DNA of 64,000 nt from a virus, in IMG/VR virus record IMGVR_UViG_3300015245_000002, positions 19,745-83,744 of that record, one strand, 5' to 3'. The notes under the pieces were generated by a model that was given only the letters and a program-made list of their open reading frames with translations, did no database searches and had not been told where the DNA came from. Position 1 is the stretch's first letter; every line of letters starts with the position of its first letter. The translations under genes and the position numbers were made by a program. This document shows positions 46,914-54,907 of this stretch, in pieces.

Positions 46914-47338
46914 CCGAGTCGCAGATGCGCCAGCTCGTCATGGGCACATTCGCGGCTGGTTGGCGCGCGGCTAGGCCAGATGTACCGCTGTGGCTCGAGA
47001 ACGAAGCGCAGCCGACGGCTGACCTGTTCGTGCGGCTGATCATAACACCGACGACGAGCCAGCAGACAACGATGGGGCAGGTCGGGAACCGGCGGGTGCG
47101 CCGCAACCTGTGGCTCCAGGTGAAGATGTGGGCGGCACAGGATGTCGGCAGCGTTCAGTTGGCCGACCTCGGGGACGCCGCACAGAAGTTGCTGGAGCAG
47201 AAGTCATTCCCGTCCCCGGTCGTGCCCGACGAACCGGTTACGACGTACACCGCGCAGTCGCAGGGTTCGCCGAGTGTTCAGGGCAGATGGATGATGAGCT
47301 TGATGCGGATCCCGGCGTGGTATGCGGAGATGAAGTAG
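46910..47338 (+). CDS. Tail terminator protein
   Basis: A 142-residue protein. Pattern of the tail terminator/DUF4128 family: N-terminal VMGTFAAGWRAARPDVPLWL, then VQVWAA-like basic strand and a conserved tail ending RIPAWYAEMK. Caps the tail tube. ATGA start. Confidence 0.7.
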   Translation: MTESQMRQLVMGTFAAGWRAARPDVPLWLENEAQPTADLFVRLIITPTTSQQTTMGQVGNRRVRRNLWLQVKMWAAQDVGSVQLADLGDAAQKLLEQKSFPSPVVPDEPVTTYTAQSQGSPSVQGRWMMSLMRIPAWYAEMK

Positions 47339-47369
47339 AGCGGAGCGCGGTGGAGTCGAACGCCACCTG

Positions 47370-47404
47370 CGATTTCGCCCCGCACCCCCTCTTCGCCCGA
47401 CGCT
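47370..47404 (+). promoter_or_regulatory. Late promoter element, tail tube gene
   Basis: CGATTTCGCCCC (47370-47381), 17 bases, GACGCT (47399-47404), six bases to ATG 47411. Confidence 0.75.
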
Positions 47405-47410
47405 GGCCCT

Positions 47411-48946
47411 ATGTCCAGCCTGCCTGTCGCCAAGGCCGAAGCCGCAAATCTGATCGTGGTCAAGGAGACCGCACTGGGCACCCCGGCGGCTGCCGGTGGC
47501 CAGACCCTGCAACCAAACGCCGATGGAATCGGCAACTTTTATCCGCAGATCAAGACGGTCGCGCCGAGCCCGCTCTCGAAGCTGCGGCAGATGGAAGCGC
47601 CGGTCATCGTCGATGTCGACGCCAAGCCGACGCTGACACAGGACTTGACCAAGGATGTTACCGACGCATTCGCTGAGGGCATGATGATGGCCAAGGCGAA
47701 ACACTCGGGCGGCACGGGGGTGGCGTACTTCACGAACAATCTTCCGACGCCGACGGTCACTGCGCGGACCACGACCGCGTACACGGTTTCCGCCGCTGGC
47801 GCGCTCCAGGCCGGCACGCTGGTCGTGCCGCGCGGTTGGATCACGGGCGCAAACGCGACGGCCAACGCGACGCTGCAGGTGGTCGGGGCGAGCTCGACTT
47901 CGACATCGATCCCGGTCGCGGCTGGCGTTGCCGAGACCCCGTCGGGGTACACGGTCACGCTCGAGGTGGCAGGGTTCCGTGGTGCCTCGGGAGACATTCA
48001 ATTGAACGGATCAGGGAACCTGATCTCGACCGCAGCTGACTTCACGACGATGGGCCTGAACGTTGGCCAAGTGATCTATGTCGGCGGCACCATCGGATCC
48101 GGCCACGACTTCGCAACCGCGGCATATCGTGGCTTCGCCAAGATCACCGCAATTGCAGCCGCGCTGCTCACGCTCGAGCGGCGGCAGTGGACGGTCGCCA
48201 GCGCCGATACCGGAAGTGGCAAGACGATCGATCTGTACTGGGGTCGCTGGCTTCGCACCGTCGCGTTTACTGACGCGGACTATCTCGAGACGAGCTACAA
48301 CATGGAGCTCGCGTATCTCAAGCTGTCAGCCGGCACGACCGACGAGTACGTGTACTCGAACGGGAACTACATCGATCAGGTCAAGATCAACTCGCCGGCG
48401 CAGAACCTACCGACGGTCGAGTACAGCTTCCTGGGCACCACGATCGCGGATCCAACCACGACCCGCGCCACCTACGGCGGCGTCGCCGCGAGCCCGCTCG
48501 GGATCGATCGCTACAACACCGTGACCCGCGAGCCGTACCTGTCCCTGCGCAAGAAATCAGACGAGTCGGTGGTCAGTGACGACATCGAGACATGGGCGCT
48601 GACCTACATGAACCACGTCTCTGCGCAGAAGCAGCAGGGGACGCAGGGCACCAAGCGCGTGATCGTTGGCAAGGCCGAGGTCGGGCTGTCGGTGACCGCC
48701 GCGGCGACCAGCGACGCCGCGATGATCGCGTGCTCGCAAAACACCACGCTGACTTTCGGCGCTGGGTTCAACAGCAGCGACGGCGGGATCTTCTTCGACG
48801 TGCCGAGCGTGAAGTGCACCAATGCACCTCCGAAGTTCCCGGCGAACAGCCAGGTCATGCTCGATCTGACCGCCGCGGGGTTTCGCGATTCGGTCGGCAA
48901 CTACACGCTTGCGGTGTCGCTGTTTCCGTACTTGCCGGTGGTGTGA
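47411..48946 (+). CDS. Major tail tube protein
   Basis: A 511-residue protein. N-terminus (IVVKETALGTPAAAGGQTLQ) and C-terminal KRVIVGKAEVGLSVTAAATS, SSDGGIFFDVPSVKC fit tail tube proteins of this length, with an internal Ig-like insertion near 120-200. Polymerises into the tail tube. Confidence 0.75.
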   Translation: MSSLPVAKAEAANLIVVKETALGTPAAAGGQTLQPNADGIGNFYPQIKTVAPSPLSKLRQMEAPVIVDVDAKPTLTQDLTKDVTDAFAEGMMMAKAKHSGGTGVAYFTNNLPTPTVTARTTTAYTVSAAGALQAGTLVVPRGWITGANATANATLQVVGASSTSTSIPVAAGVAETPSGYTVTLEVAGFRGASGDIQLNGSGNLISTAADFTTMGLNVGQVIYVGGTIGSGHDFATAAYRGFAKITAIAAALLTLERRQWTVASADTGSGKTIDLYWGRWLRTVAFTDADYLETSYNMELAYLKLSAGTTDEYVYSNGNYIDQVKINSPAQNLPTVEYSFLGTTIADPTTTRATYGGVAASPLGIDRYNTVTREPYLSLRKKSDESVVSDDIETWALTYMNHVSAQKQQGTQGTKRVIVGKAEVGLSVTAAATSDAAMIACSQNTTLTFGAGFNSSDGGIFFDVPSVKCTNAPPKFPANSQVMLDLTAAGFRDSVGNYTLAVSLFPYLPVV

Positions 48947-48955
48947 GCGCGCGTG

Positions 48956-48989
48956 GGCAATCGCCCCGCTCGTGCCGCGGCGCGACGCT
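48956..48989 (+). promoter_or_regulatory. Late promoter element, chaperone gene
   Basis: GGCAATCGCCCC (48956-48967), 16 bases, GACGCT (48984-48989), seven bases to ATG 48997. Confidence 0.65.
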
Positions 48990-48996
48990 GAGATGC

Positions 48997-49431
48997 ATGA
49001 CGGACTTCGGACTCGATCGCTACGACCTGTCTCGGATCACTCGGCGCATCCCGCTGCCGGAGATCTCACCGGATCCGGCCAAGCCGTTCACGCTGATCGT
49101 GTGCAGCGCGAGCAACGGGAACCGCGGTTACCGAAACGCGTTGTTCAAGCGCAGCAAGCAAGACGACGCAGTGACAGATCCACTGGTCAGAGACGAAGCG
49201 GCGCTCGCAGAGCTTGCTCAGGACCTCGCCGGAACGGTGATCGTGGGCTGGGAGAATGTGTTCGAGGACGGCAAGCCGCTGGCGTTCAGCGCCGAAGCAG
49301 CGAACCGCCTCGTCGTTGAGCTCCTGACGCGCGTCCGCGATGTTTGGAACGCCCGCGTGGCTCCGGTGATCTGGTCCGATCCCGGCAGCTTTCGCACCGC
49401 GCCGGATCCGGTCGAACTGGGAAAAGAGTAG
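48997..49431 (+). CDS. Tail assembly chaperone (first frame)
   Basis: A 144-residue protein. Position between tail tube and tape measure, length and the GGGAAAA slip site three codons before its stop fit the gpG-like chaperone. It binds the tape measure protein during tail assembly. Sequence itself (PFTLIVCSASNGNRGYRNAL) is not distinctive. Confidence 0.7.
   Translation: MTDFGLDRYDLSRITRRIPLPEISPDPAKPFTLIVCSASNGNRGYRNALFKRSKQDDAVTDPLVRDEAALAELAQDLAGTVIVGWENVFEDGKPLAFSAEAANRLVVELLTRVRDVWNARVAPVIWSDPGSFRTAPDPVELGKE
49419..49425 (+). other. Programmed -1 frameshift slippery site
   Basis: GGGAAAA read as G-GGA-AAA in the chaperone frame, a canonical X-XXY-YYZ heptamer, followed by GAG TAG. A -1 slip enters the downstream frame at AGA GTA GCG. 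Confidence 0.8.
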
Positions 49432-49829
49432 CGGCGTGGCTCGCCTGGCAGGCCAGCACCGCCGCATCGATACAGGGCTTTGAGCGCGAGATCGAGCGAA
49501 CTACCACGTCGGTCGGCGCTCGGGCACAGGCCGAGCAACAGCTCGCCCGGATCCGCGGGACCGAGCCGCCGCGGGACTACGCGGCCCATACCTGTCTCCG
49601 GGCCTGGGGCGACCTCGGCACGTGCAGGCAGATCGGCATGGCTGTCGGCGAGATCCCGTGGACCGCGATCGAGCGGTGGGCCGAGGTTGAGTTTGGAGAC
49701 GATCGCGAAGCCAAGTTGGTTCTGATCACTGTCATCCGTCGGCTCGACGTCGATTTTATCTCAGCGATGAGAGCGGAGCAGCAGAAGGACAAAACGCTCG
49801 GAGCGAACCGAGCCCGAGGGCGCACATGA
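49425..49829 (+). CDS. Tail assembly chaperone frameshift extension (gpGT-type)
   Basis: About 134 residues in the -1 frame (RVAAWLAWQASTAASIQGFE, EIERTTTSVGARAQAEQQLA), without a plausible own start. Fused to the first frame it gives the long chaperone form found in lambda-like tails. Its stop overlaps the tape measure ATG. Confidence 0.75.
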   Translation, partial: RVAAWLAWQASTAASIQGFEREIERTTTSVGARAQAEQQLARIRGTEPPRDYAAHTCLRAWGDLGTCRQIGMAVGEIPWTAIERWAEVEFGDDREAKLVLITVIRRLDVDFISAMRAEQQKDKTLGANRARGRT

Positions 49830-52800
49830 GCATCGATCTAGTGGTCAAAATCGACACGAGTCAGGCCGTTCCGGCTGTCGACAAGCTCGACGACGGGCTG
49901 CAGGGCGTTGCCACGAGCGCGACCAAAGCAGGTGCAGCCGGCAAGGCTGCGGGCAAGGATATCGCCGACGGCATGGGCACGGCTTCGTCCGGCACGAAGA
50001 AAACCGGAGACGAGTTCGAGGCGCTGGCGAATCGTCAGCGTTCGATGCTCGAGCGAATCAAGGCGCCATGGCGCGAGTATTCCGCCGACATCAATTCGGC
50101 GATGACGCTGCTCCGCCAGGGCAAGATCACGACCGAGGAGTACGGGACGGAACTGGCCAGACTGCAGTCCAAGCGCGACGCGTTCGTTCGAGGCAGCATG
50201 ACGCCGGAGCTCCAGCGCGAAGCCGCGGCCCTCGAGCGCATCAACGCACCAATGCGCGAGTACGAGGCCAACGTCGCAGCGCTGAACTCATTGCTACAGA
50301 AGGGCGAGATCGAACTCGGCGTGTACAACCGCGAGCTCGAGCGGGTGCAGGACAAGCAGAGCAAGGGGCTGGGTCCGGTCCTGGGTCCGGTCCAGCAGCA
50401 GGCCGGAGGCGGGGGCACCGAAGGCGAACGTGGTATCGGTGCACAGATCGGTGGCGTGCTCGCGGGTCAGCTTGGTCCAGCTGGATCTATCGTCAATAGT
50501 GTTACCGAAGGGGGCGCATTGATGTTCGCCGGGATCACGGCTGGCGCCATTGCGCTCGGCCGCGAACTCATGAACCTAAGTGACGGATGGTCACTGCTAC
50601 AGAACCGGGTCATGCGGTTCACTGAGGACGGCCACTCGGCTAACGAGATCCTTGCGAATCAGGCAGTTTTGTCAGGGGAGCTCCATGCGTCACTGGAGAG
50701 CACCGTAGGCTTGTATACCAAGTTTCGCGAGGTCACGTACGAACTCAACCTCGGCCAGGCGAGGCAAGCTGTCTTGACCAAGGAGATTGGCGAAGCAGTC
50801 GTCGGATCCGGCGGTAGTGTAGAAGAGGCAACCGGACTTGTTCAGCGTCTTAGTCTGGCGTTTTCGTCGGGAGCGGTACAGCAACGCGAACTGCGCAGCG
50901 TGATGAAAGAGTTCCCTGAGATCGCAACAGGCTTTACCGAAGCAACCGGCAAAAGTCGCCAAGAACTGCTAGCGCTGGCGAGTAAGGGCGAACTCGCATC
51001 GGAAACTCTTCTCGGTACTTTTGACAATATGTCCCAAAAGATGGGGCAGCGGGTTGGGAAGCTGAACCGAACATGGTCTGAGATGTTCGGCCACTTCGCC
51101 GACGAGGCCAAGATCGCATTCTCGGACGCCACCGAGGCGGCCGGGAAGTTTCTGGCCGGTCCCGTGATGGCGAAGCAGATTACCGATTTCGAGACTTCTT
51201 ACCGACTACTCCAGCGTCAAGCCGAGGTCGAACGCCGAATCAGTCAGGAACGAGAGCGCGTTTCCCGTCTCGCGCCTGTCGCTGAGGCCGGCAATGCACT
51301 CGGTATCAACATCGGTGCATTCTCCTCGGAGCAAGTCAACGCACTGGACGCTGTGCGGATCCGGATGAGCGAAGTTGGGATCGTCATCGCAGACTCCTTC
51401 AAGGATGCGCGCAGCCGAGCCACACTATACGCTACCAAGATTGACGAGATCAAAGACTCCAAGGCAGCGGAAGAAATTGCAGCTGACGCGAAGCGAATCT
51501 ACGAGGCGATGTACGGCGCAGATACCGCCGTGCGCGATCAGACGAGACATTGGGCGGAGCTTTCCGATCAGGTCAGGCTAACCGCTGGAGTCGTCGACAA
51601 GTTGAATTTTAAATCAGGCATACTTGGCGGCGTCGGGGATGCATTCAAATTCGGTGGTCTCCCGCCGGAGCAGCTCGCGCAGATGCGCCGTGACGCTGCA
51701 CTGCAGGCGGCTGATGCAAAGACAGCAGTCGACGATCATCGGTACGGCGCCAGCACGGTCACCTACGCGCAGGATCTCAATAAGGCGAAGACAGAACTTG
51801 AGGCGCTCAATCGAGCCCACCGTGATGGCGTGGTAACCGGCGAAGCGTTCCGTACTAAATACGACTCGCTCATGACCACGATCAACGACGGGCTCCTTCC
51901 GTCTATGATCAAGCTTCGAGAGGAGATCAACCTCCCGATGCGGCAGTTCGCCCTGGACACGGCTGCTGCTAACGCGCTGCTGAAAGACGGGACGTATACG
52001 CTGCAGCAGTACCAGATCGAGATGCAAAAGCTGGCCGACACCGCCGGCCAGGGCGCATCGTGGAAGGAGCGGCAAGGGATCCAGGATCTGCTCGATGGTC
52101 GACAGGCGACTGTGGGCAAGTACCTTCACGGATTCAACCCGGCACAGGAGTCGCGGATCGACGCAATCGACAAGTCCAGTGGGGCGCCGATCGACGACTA
52201 CATAAAGCGCCTGAACGACATCAACGCGGCGACCGCGAAGCTTAAGTTGAGCACCGAGGTCGTGGCGACGCTGCAGGATCAGGCGCGGGAGCAGTTCGAC
52301 TCCTCGGCTGCAGCGGTGACCCGCGCGACCGTTGCCATCGCAGGATACAGGGAGCGGCTGGCTCAACTGGGCGCCCAACACAGCCAAGGCGCGCTCAGTG
52401 ACGAGCAGTACCAGAGCTCCGTCGCTGCGCTCGATCGCGAGCGCGCGATCCTCGCCGAGTACGCACAGCCGGCCGCGAACTACAAGCGGGCGCTTGAGGA
52501 CATCGCCGGGGCCCAGAAGGATCTCGGGCTGACCGAAGACAGCGCCTCGGTCCGTCGCCGCAAGGCCAAGGACGACTACAATGCGGCGACAGAGGCGCTG
52601 CAGAAGCAGAAGGGGCCGCTACAGGAGTACGAGGCGGCGTTGAGGAAGATCAACACCGCCGAGCGCGATCAGGAAGTCAGCGAGAGCAAGGCTGAGACGC
52701 AGCGAGAGAAAGCTCGCATCACCTATCTGCAGGCGACCGAGGCCGGTGAGACCTTCGCCGGATCCTTCGAGATCCAGATCCGTCAGTTGAACGAATCCAC

Positions 52801-53359
52801 GAAGGAGTTCGGCGCGACGTTCGCGAAACTTGCCGTCGACGACATTGGCAAGTTCTCGGACGCGCTCGTCGATGCGGCGAACGGCGGCAAGATCTCGTTC
52901 TCATCGCTGGCGAGCTCGATGCTGTCTGACCTCGAAAAAATCGCCGCGCGCGCGCTCGAGGTGAAGGCGATCACGTCGCTGTTTGGAGCGATCGGGGGCG
53001 GTAGCGGAGGCGCGGAGGCCGACGCATTCAGCACGGCCACGAGCTGGCTCCCTGGTTTCGCCACCGGCGGCTCATGGACCGTCGGCGGTTCCGGATCTGG
53101 CGATACCCAACTCCAGATGTTCCGGGCCACGCCCGGCGAGCAGGTCACGGTCACCCCGGCCAGTGCTTATGTGAGCGGGGGCGCTGGCGGATCGCAACCG
53201 ACTGCGCGGACCGCGCAGCCGGTGATCCACATCCACAATCACATCGATCCTGCGACGACGATCGCTGCGCTCGACAGTCGCCAGGGCAGTAAAACCGTGG
53301 TCAACCAGATGCGCGCGAACCGTGGCGCGGTGCGGAGCTTCCTCGGGATCAGGGGGTGA
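49826..53359 (+). CDS. Tail tape measure protein
   Basis: An 1177-residue protein, the longest in the window, as expected for a long tail. N-terminal coiled coils with repeated RIKAPWREYSADINSAM-like units (also RINAPMREYEANVAALNSLL), a hydrophobic stretch near 230, and the lambda-family C-terminus (SFSSLASSMLSDLEKIAARA, GFATGGSWTVGGSG). Sets tail length. ATGA start. Confidence 0.85.
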   Translation: MSIDLVVKIDTSQAVPAVDKLDDGLQGVATSATKAGAAGKAAGKDIADGMGTASSGTKKTGDEFEALANRQRSMLERIKAPWREYSADINSAMTLLRQGKITTEEYGTELARLQSKRDAFVRGSMTPELQREAAALERINAPMREYEANVAALNSLLQKGEIELGVYNRELERVQDKQSKGLGPVLGPVQQQAGGGGTEGERGIGAQIGGVLAGQLGPAGSIVNSVTEGGALMFAGITAGAIALGRELMNLSDGWSLLQNRVMRFTEDGHSANEILANQAVLSGELHASLESTVGLYTKFREVTYELNLGQARQAVLTKEIGEAVVGSGGSVEEATGLVQRLSLAFSSGAVQQRELRSVMKEFPEIATGFTEATGKSRQELLALASKGELASETLLGTFDNMSQKMGQRVGKLNRTWSEMFGHFADEAKIAFSDATEAAGKFLAGPVMAKQITDFETSYRLLQRQAEVERRISQERERVSRLAPVAEAGNALGINIGAFSSEQVNALDAVRIRMSEVGIVIADSFKDARSRATLYATKIDEIKDSKAAEEIAADAKRIYEAMYGADTAVRDQTRHWAELSDQVRLTAGVVDKLNFKSGILGGVGDAFKFGGLPPEQLAQMRRDAALQAADAKTAVDDHRYGASTVTYAQDLNKAKTELEALNRAHRDGVVTGEAFRTKYDSLMTTINDGLLPSMIKLREEINLPMRQFALDTAAANALLKDGTYTLQQYQIEMQKLADTAGQGASWKERQGIQDLLDGRQATVGKYLHGFNPAQESRIDAIDKSSGAPIDDYIKRLNDINAATAKLKLSTEVVATLQDQAREQFDSSAAAVTRATVAIAGYRERLAQLGAQHSQGALSDEQYQSSVAALDRERAILAEYAQPAANYKRALEDIAGAQKDLGLTEDSASVRRRKAKDDYNAATEALQKQKGPLQEYEAALRKINTAERDQEVSESKAETQREKARITYLQATEAGETFAGSFEIQIRQLNESTKEFGATFAKLAVDDIGKFSDALVDAANGGKISFSSLASSMLSDLEKIAARALEVKAITSLFGAIGGGSGGAEADAFSTATSWLPGFATGGSWTVGGSGSGDTQLQMFRATPGEQVTVTPASAYVSGGAGGSQPTARTAQPVIHIHNHIDPATTIAALDSRQGSKTVVNQMRANRGAVRSFLGIRG

Positions 53360-53360
53360 T

Positions 53361-53771
53361 CTACTCTGATCCGACGCACTCGAAGAAGTGCGCGGAGACC
53401 GTCTCCGATGTCGGAGAGGTGAGCATGCAGCAGCCGAGATGACCGCCCGTACTGTCGTTCGCAACGAACGTTGCGCCACAGGCTACGGACGGACCGATCG
53501 GATTGTTCGAGGCGTCGTGGTCCCGTGCGGCGGGACACGCCGGGAGATCGTCACAGGGTCGGCCGAACTTGCGCCCGTTCGGCGTGCAGTCTGGCATTTG
53601 GATGCACGCTGACGCGCACGCGGTTACGACTGCAGAACCCGCCGCAGTTGACCAGCCCTGATCGCAGCCGGTAAGCAGCATGTCGTGGACCGGCTGCGGC
53701 GTTGCGACGTCGGGAGGGGCGGATGGCTCCGAGGTGCAGCCGGCCAAGATCAGGATCAAAAGAAGCTTCAT
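53361..53771 (-). CDS. Antisense lipoprotein moron, cysteine-rich
   Basis: A 136-residue protein on the strand opposite to all surrounding tail genes. Signal MKLLLILILAGC has a lipobox (L-A-G-C, C12). The mature part has about a dozen Cys (TACASACIQMPDC, PCDDLPACPAARD, LGCCMLT). TACGCT lies six bases before ATG 53771. Likely a host-surface lipoprotein made in the lysogen, for example superinfection exclusion. Function is inference. Upstream 31 codons are rejected. Confidence 0.7.
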   Translation of the reverse strand: MKLLLILILAGCTSEPSAPPDVATPQPVHDMLLTGCDQGWSTAAGSAVVTACASACIQMPDCTPNGRKFGRPCDDLPACPAARDHDASNNPIGPSVACGATFVANDSTGGHLGCCMLTSPTSETVSAHFFECVGSE

Positions 53772-53816
53772 GCGCGGAGCGTAACCATGTTCAGGGCTGG
53801 GTGGAAGAGGCGGGGG

Positions 53817-53851
53817 TGATTTGGACCCATGCGCGTCCGGTAAGCGAGCGT
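53817..53851 (+). promoter_or_regulatory. Late promoter element, 53857 gene
   Basis: TGATTTGGACCC (53817-53828), 17 bases, GAGCGT (53846-53851), five bases to ATG 53857. A divergent copy of the late element. Confidence 0.55.
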
Positions 53852-53856
53852 AAGCC

Positions 53857-54309
53857 ATGGCCAATTACGGCGCAGAGATCACGAAGGGTACCACGAGCAC
53901 ATCGGTCGGTATCGCCTCGCTCGAGGCCCCCGCATCGAGCATGCGCAGGATCAAACTGTACGATGTGTGGCTAGGCTCCGATGCCGGTACGCTCGGAACT
54001 AGCGATTTTCGTTTCGAATTTACACGATCGACAACGGCAAGCACCGGAACCTCGGTGACCCCGTCGCTGCTCGATCTGGCCGATGTGGCGTGTGTCGCCT
54101 TGGTCAAGACGAACCTCACCGTCGAGGGAACCACTGCCGGGCTCATCCCCAAGGCTGTCGCGATGTCGGAGCAAAACACGGTGCGGTGGGTCGCGAATCC
54201 AGGCAGTGAACTCGTGATTCCAGCCGTCGCATCGGCCGGGATCATTCTCCGCACGCCCGTCGTCGGCAACACCGTCGGTTTCGCTGGAACCTTCGAATTC
54301 TCGGAGTAA
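53857..54309 (+). CDS. Virion protein, tail-associated
   Basis: A 150-residue beta-rich protein (SVGIASLEAPASSMRRIKLY, AGIILRTPVVGNTVGFAGTF). Looks like a small tail or fibre-attachment domain; similar in style to the protein at 59852. Its stop shares a base with the next ATG. Confidence 0.6.
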   Translation: MANYGAEITKGTTSTSVGIASLEAPASSMRRIKLYDVWLGSDAGTLGTSDFRFEFTRSTTASTGTSVTPSLLDLADVACVALVKTNLTVEGTTAGLIPKAVAMSEQNTVRWVANPGSELVIPAVASAGIILRTPVVGNTVGFAGTFEFSE

Positions 54310-54638
54310 TGCCCATGATGCTCAATGATGACCACTACGATCATGCTGGTCTGCGTGCCGAAGTTCTCGCGGTCCTCGACGCGCAGATCGCGCAGAACCC
54401 AACCCATCACCTGACCGGGGCGCTCATGTCCGCCAGGGAGCAGGTCGCTGCGATGACCGCAGATCACGCTGGCGTGTCGATCAAGCTCAGCGAGCATGTG
54501 TGGCCCCAGGAGCCTGGCACCACGGTCGCCATTTCATGCTCCGAGTTCCCGGCATGGGTGCAGATCCGAACGCCGGCGAAACGCAAGCCGTACGTGCATC
54601 CGGTACCGCCGATGAACATCGGAAACTCGAAGACTTGA
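54309..54638 (+). CDS. Hypothetical tail-region protein
   Basis: A 109-residue protein; first half helical (HAGLRAEVLAVLDAQIAQNP), second half beta. ATG 54309 in TAATG. Possibly a minor tail assembly factor. Confidence 0.6.
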   Translation: MPMMLNDDHYDHAGLRAEVLAVLDAQIAQNPTHHLTGALMSAREQVAAMTADHAGVSIKLSEHVWPQEPGTTVAISCSEFPAWVQIRTPAKRKPYVHPVPPMNIGNSKT

Positions 54639-54640
54639 TC

Positions 54641-54904
54641 ATGCGGCGTGCGCGCGCGGAGCAAGGCGTGCTGATCACGACGTGCGGCAGTCAGCACGTG
54701 GAGCAATCGACGATCACGTGCTGTCACTGCGGGTCGCTGACGATTATCCCAGTTCGGGCATCCGCCGACGAATGCGGCGGGTTCTGTCGTCGGTGTATGC
54801 GGCAGACCTGCGCGGCATGTGCGGACCAGGGCTGCACACCATTCGAACGACGACTGGAGAAGGCAGAGGCTCGCGGCCGACTTCTGGCCAGCATGGGGTT
54901 GTAG
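54641..54904 (+). CDS. Tail-region zinc-finger protein
   Basis: An 87-residue protein starting at ATG 54641. Cys pattern CCHCGS...CRRCMRQTCAACADQGC followed by TPFERRLEKAEARGRLL, a family commonly seen in phage tail modules. Probably a small zinc protein; role unknown. Confidence 0.65.
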   Translation: MRRARAEQGVLITTCGSQHVEQSTITCCHCGSLTIIPVRASADECGGFCRRCMRQTCAACADQGCTPFERRLEKAEARGRLLASMGL

Positions 54905-54907
54905 ATC

